Shown piece by piece: positions 6,779 to 8,118 of a stretch of 8,118 nucleotides of DNA. Below the pieces are notes generated by a model that saw only the letters and a program-made list of their open reading frames with translations, did not search any database and was not told the DNA's origin. Source of the stretch: UBA1227 sp045599345 (GTDB lineage: Bacteria > Bacillota > Clostridia > Oscillospirales > Acutalibacteraceae); NCBI GenBank assembly GCA_045599345.1, contig JAZRVV010000035.1, forward strand, positions 1 to 8,118. Direction: 5' to 3'. Both the position numbers and the translations under genes were made by a program. Within the stretch, counting starts at the first letter, position 1. Each line of letters begins with the position of its first letter.

Positions 6779-7009
6779 TTATCTTAACGCTTTTGGGATC
6801 CAGCCTGTATTGTCGCCAAAGTAAGTTATAGCACCTACTGGGCAAAGGTCTCCACATCCGTGGCATGTGTCTACACAGCCAACTGGATTAACGACCTTTT
6901 CTGCTCCTGATTTAGACTTATCATATACACTCTTGTGACAATAATCTGCACAAGTATTGCAATCAACACAAGTTTCACTATTTATCATTGGATACCATTT
7001 TTCAGCCAT
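6779..7009 (-). CDS. Small 2x[4Fe-4S] ferredoxin-like protein
   Basis: This 76-residue protein carries two cysteine clusters: C14-x2-C17-x2-C20-x3-C24 and C45-x3-C49-x2-C52-x3-C56-P, the pattern of a bacterial two-cluster ferredoxin that shuttles low-potential electrons in the cytoplasm. The second cluster has three residues, not two, between its first two cysteines, and the first cluster lacks the usual proline after its last cysteine. There is no signal peptide, membrane segment or fused domain. The start is well supported by GAGGTGA at 7015-7021. The gene begins 15 bases after the stop of a cell-wall surface-protein gene with no terminator between, so both are probably on one mRNA, closed by the hairpin at 6748-6773. 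Its redox partner is unknown. A dedicated accessory ferredoxin is as likely as a general carrier. Confidence 0.9.
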   Translation of the reverse strand: MAEKWYPMINSETCVDCNTCADYCHKSVYDKSKSGAEKVVNPVGCVDTCHGCGDLCPVGAITYFGDNTGWIPKALR

Positions 7010-7024
7010 TTAAATCACCTCAAT

Positions 7025-8118
7025 TTAAACTTTTCTACGACGAATATAAAGTGCAGATGATGCTGTAAATGAACCAATCATTATCAAACTCCAAAGTGCA
7101 GAATTTGCATAGTCACCAGTATCTGCTACTGTTTCTGGTTCAACATTATTTTCTTCAACATCATTATTATCTGGTTTTGAAGGTTCATTAATCGTCCAAT
7201 CTATAATTATTGGTTTAGAAGCGCTTGATGAACTTGCATCATCACCAATCCAACAATAGTTCTTAGTGTCAGCAAGAGCTACATATGCAGAATAAGAACC
7301 AACATCAGTGCCCTTGTTTCCAACAATGTTAAATAGTGTTGGATCAGCACCATAAAGATTTATTTCAAGCTCTTTTTCAGCTCCATCATAAACAAACTTT
7401 TTGCTATTTACCTCTGGCTTTAATACAGATGCTTTATTTACTCTCACAAGTACAGCTGAAGTAACACCAATGTATCCTTCAGCCTCAACACCTTCAGCCT
7501 TGACATAATAAACGCCTGCATCAGTTGGTACACTTGGATTGCTACTGCTATCTAAAACTTCATTATTACACTCTATATCAGAGTAGAAATGATACTTAAC
7601 AACGTTTGAAGGAAGTTCCATACCATCTAAATCCGTAGAAAAACCAAATTCATCCAAATCAATTGGTTCTCCCGAATATACCGGTCTATTTGATGATGAT
7701 ATTGTTGCATCGCTAATATCAATAATAGGAAATGTATTCAAGAATTCGGCTGTCATATGATTGTCATATGCTACACCATTTACTGTAGCAGTCCACAACT
7801 TATAATCACTTACACCTTTAATAATGTCCTTAGATTGAAGGTTGATAGTATAACCATCACTTGGAGTTGTTACAACATTTTCTATTGGTGTTTCTTTGAG
7901 AGTCACAGAATAACTATTCTCTGCTGAGTCTAGCTTCAACATTGTTGAAGCAGTACCTGCTCCATTTGAATCAAGATTAATAACCTTACTATCAGAAAAA
8001 TCACCAGTTAGATTACACGTTACTGTATTTGCCATTGTTGGATCATAATACTTAGATGGCTCATCGATATCTATCCTATAAGTATTTGCCAAAATACAAT
8101 CAGAAACATTGTATGTAA
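7025..8118 (-). CDS. Cell-wall-anchored surface protein with MBG/Ig-like domains (N-terminus outside window)
   Basis: The frame is open to the right edge, so the signal peptide and any N-terminal domains are missing; 363 codons are visible. It reads as repeated beta-sandwich modules. One covers about residues 1-110. A second, about 135-228, contains the pattern RPVYSGEPI ... VPTDAGVYYVKAEG ... VRVNKA. A third, about 232-310, contains FVYDGAEKEL ... GTDVGSYSAYVAL ... NYCW ... IIDWTI, typical of MBG-type repeats in Firmicutes adhesins. A polar Asn/Glu/Asp/Pro-rich linker leads to VADTGD (7112-7129), a hydrophobic helix of about 21 residues and the tail RRRKV. This is a sortase sorting signal with a non-canonical motif in place of LPXTG. 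A TTG at 8092 could be read as a start, but coding continues upstream in the same style. The ligand and true function are unknown. Confidence 0.85.
   Translation of the reverse strand, partial: TYNVSDCILANTYRIDIDEPSKYYDPTMANTVTCNLTGDFSDSKVINLDSNGAGTASTMLKLDSAENSYSVTLKETPIENVVTTPSDGYTINLQSKDIIKGVSDYKLWTATVNGVAYDNHMTAEFLNTFPIIDISDATISSSNRPVYSGEPIDLDEFGFSTDLDGMELPSNVVKYHFYSDIECNNEVLDSSSNPSVPTDAGVYYVKAEGVEAEGYIGVTSAVLVRVNKASVLKPEVNSKKFVYDGAEKELEINLYGADPTLFNIVGNKGTDVGSYSAYVALADTKNYCWIGDDASSSSASKPIIIDWTINEPSKPDNNDVEENNVEPETVADTGDYANSALWSLIMIGSFTASSALYIRRRKV

Noticed and set aside
8090..8092. TTG as start codon of the surface protein
   Set aside because: No Shine-Dalgarno or signal peptide follows, and domain-like coding sequence continues upstream to the window edge, so the gene is simply truncated by the window.
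1..8118. New defence system, mobile element or CRISPR locus
   Set aside because: Every long frame is a recognisable housekeeping or surface gene. No transposase, integrase, direct-repeat array or tRNA-type attachment site was seen.

Overview
All genes in this window lie on the minus strand. It looks like a chromosomal segment of a low-to-moderate-GC Gram-positive anaerobe, most likely a gut or rumen Clostridia member of the Lachnospiraceae/Butyrivibrio kind. That placement is inferred from a class III (Firmicutes-type) fructose-1,6-bisphosphatase, strong GGAG/AGGTG-type ribosome binding sites, TTGAnn-N17-TATAAT promoters, a sortase-type surface protein with MBG-like domains, and a small two-cluster ferredoxin. 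The species cannot be fixed from the sequence.

Layout in transcription order, from high to low coordinates: (1) The 3' part of a cell-wall surface protein enters from the right edge (8118 to 7025). It ends in a non-canonical VADTGD sorting signal, a membrane helix and a basic tail. (2) Fifteen bases later a 76-residue 2x[4Fe-4S] ferredoxin follows (7009 to 6779), closed by a hairpin at 6748-6773. (3) A good promoter (TTGATA-N17-TATAAT) drives uvrA (6667 to 3842), the ATPase subunit of nucleotide excision repair. (4) A 50-codon small membrane-protein gene (3797 to 3645), easily missed because of its size, has its own strong Shine-Dalgarno and a candidate promoter overlapping the uvrA 3' end. 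It ends in a terminator-like hairpin. (5) Class III fbp (3587 to 1587; gluconeogenic fructose-1,6-bisphosphatase) starts almost directly behind that hairpin and ends in a perfect 10-bp terminator. (6) A near-consensus extended -10 promoter follows at once and drives recJ (1445 to beyond position 1), a single-strand-specific 5'-3' exonuclease truncated by the window edge.

Two DNA-repair genes (uvrA, recJ) flank a central-carbon gene (fbp). Terminators and promoters suggest mostly independent units packed tightly, with the terminator U-tract of one gene nearly touching the -35 box of the next in two places. No RNA genes, insertion sequences, CRISPR arrays or plus-strand genes are supported. The core genes are conventional. 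The less ordinary items are the small membrane ORF, the hairpin directly ahead of fbp, and the surface-protein/ferredoxin pair.
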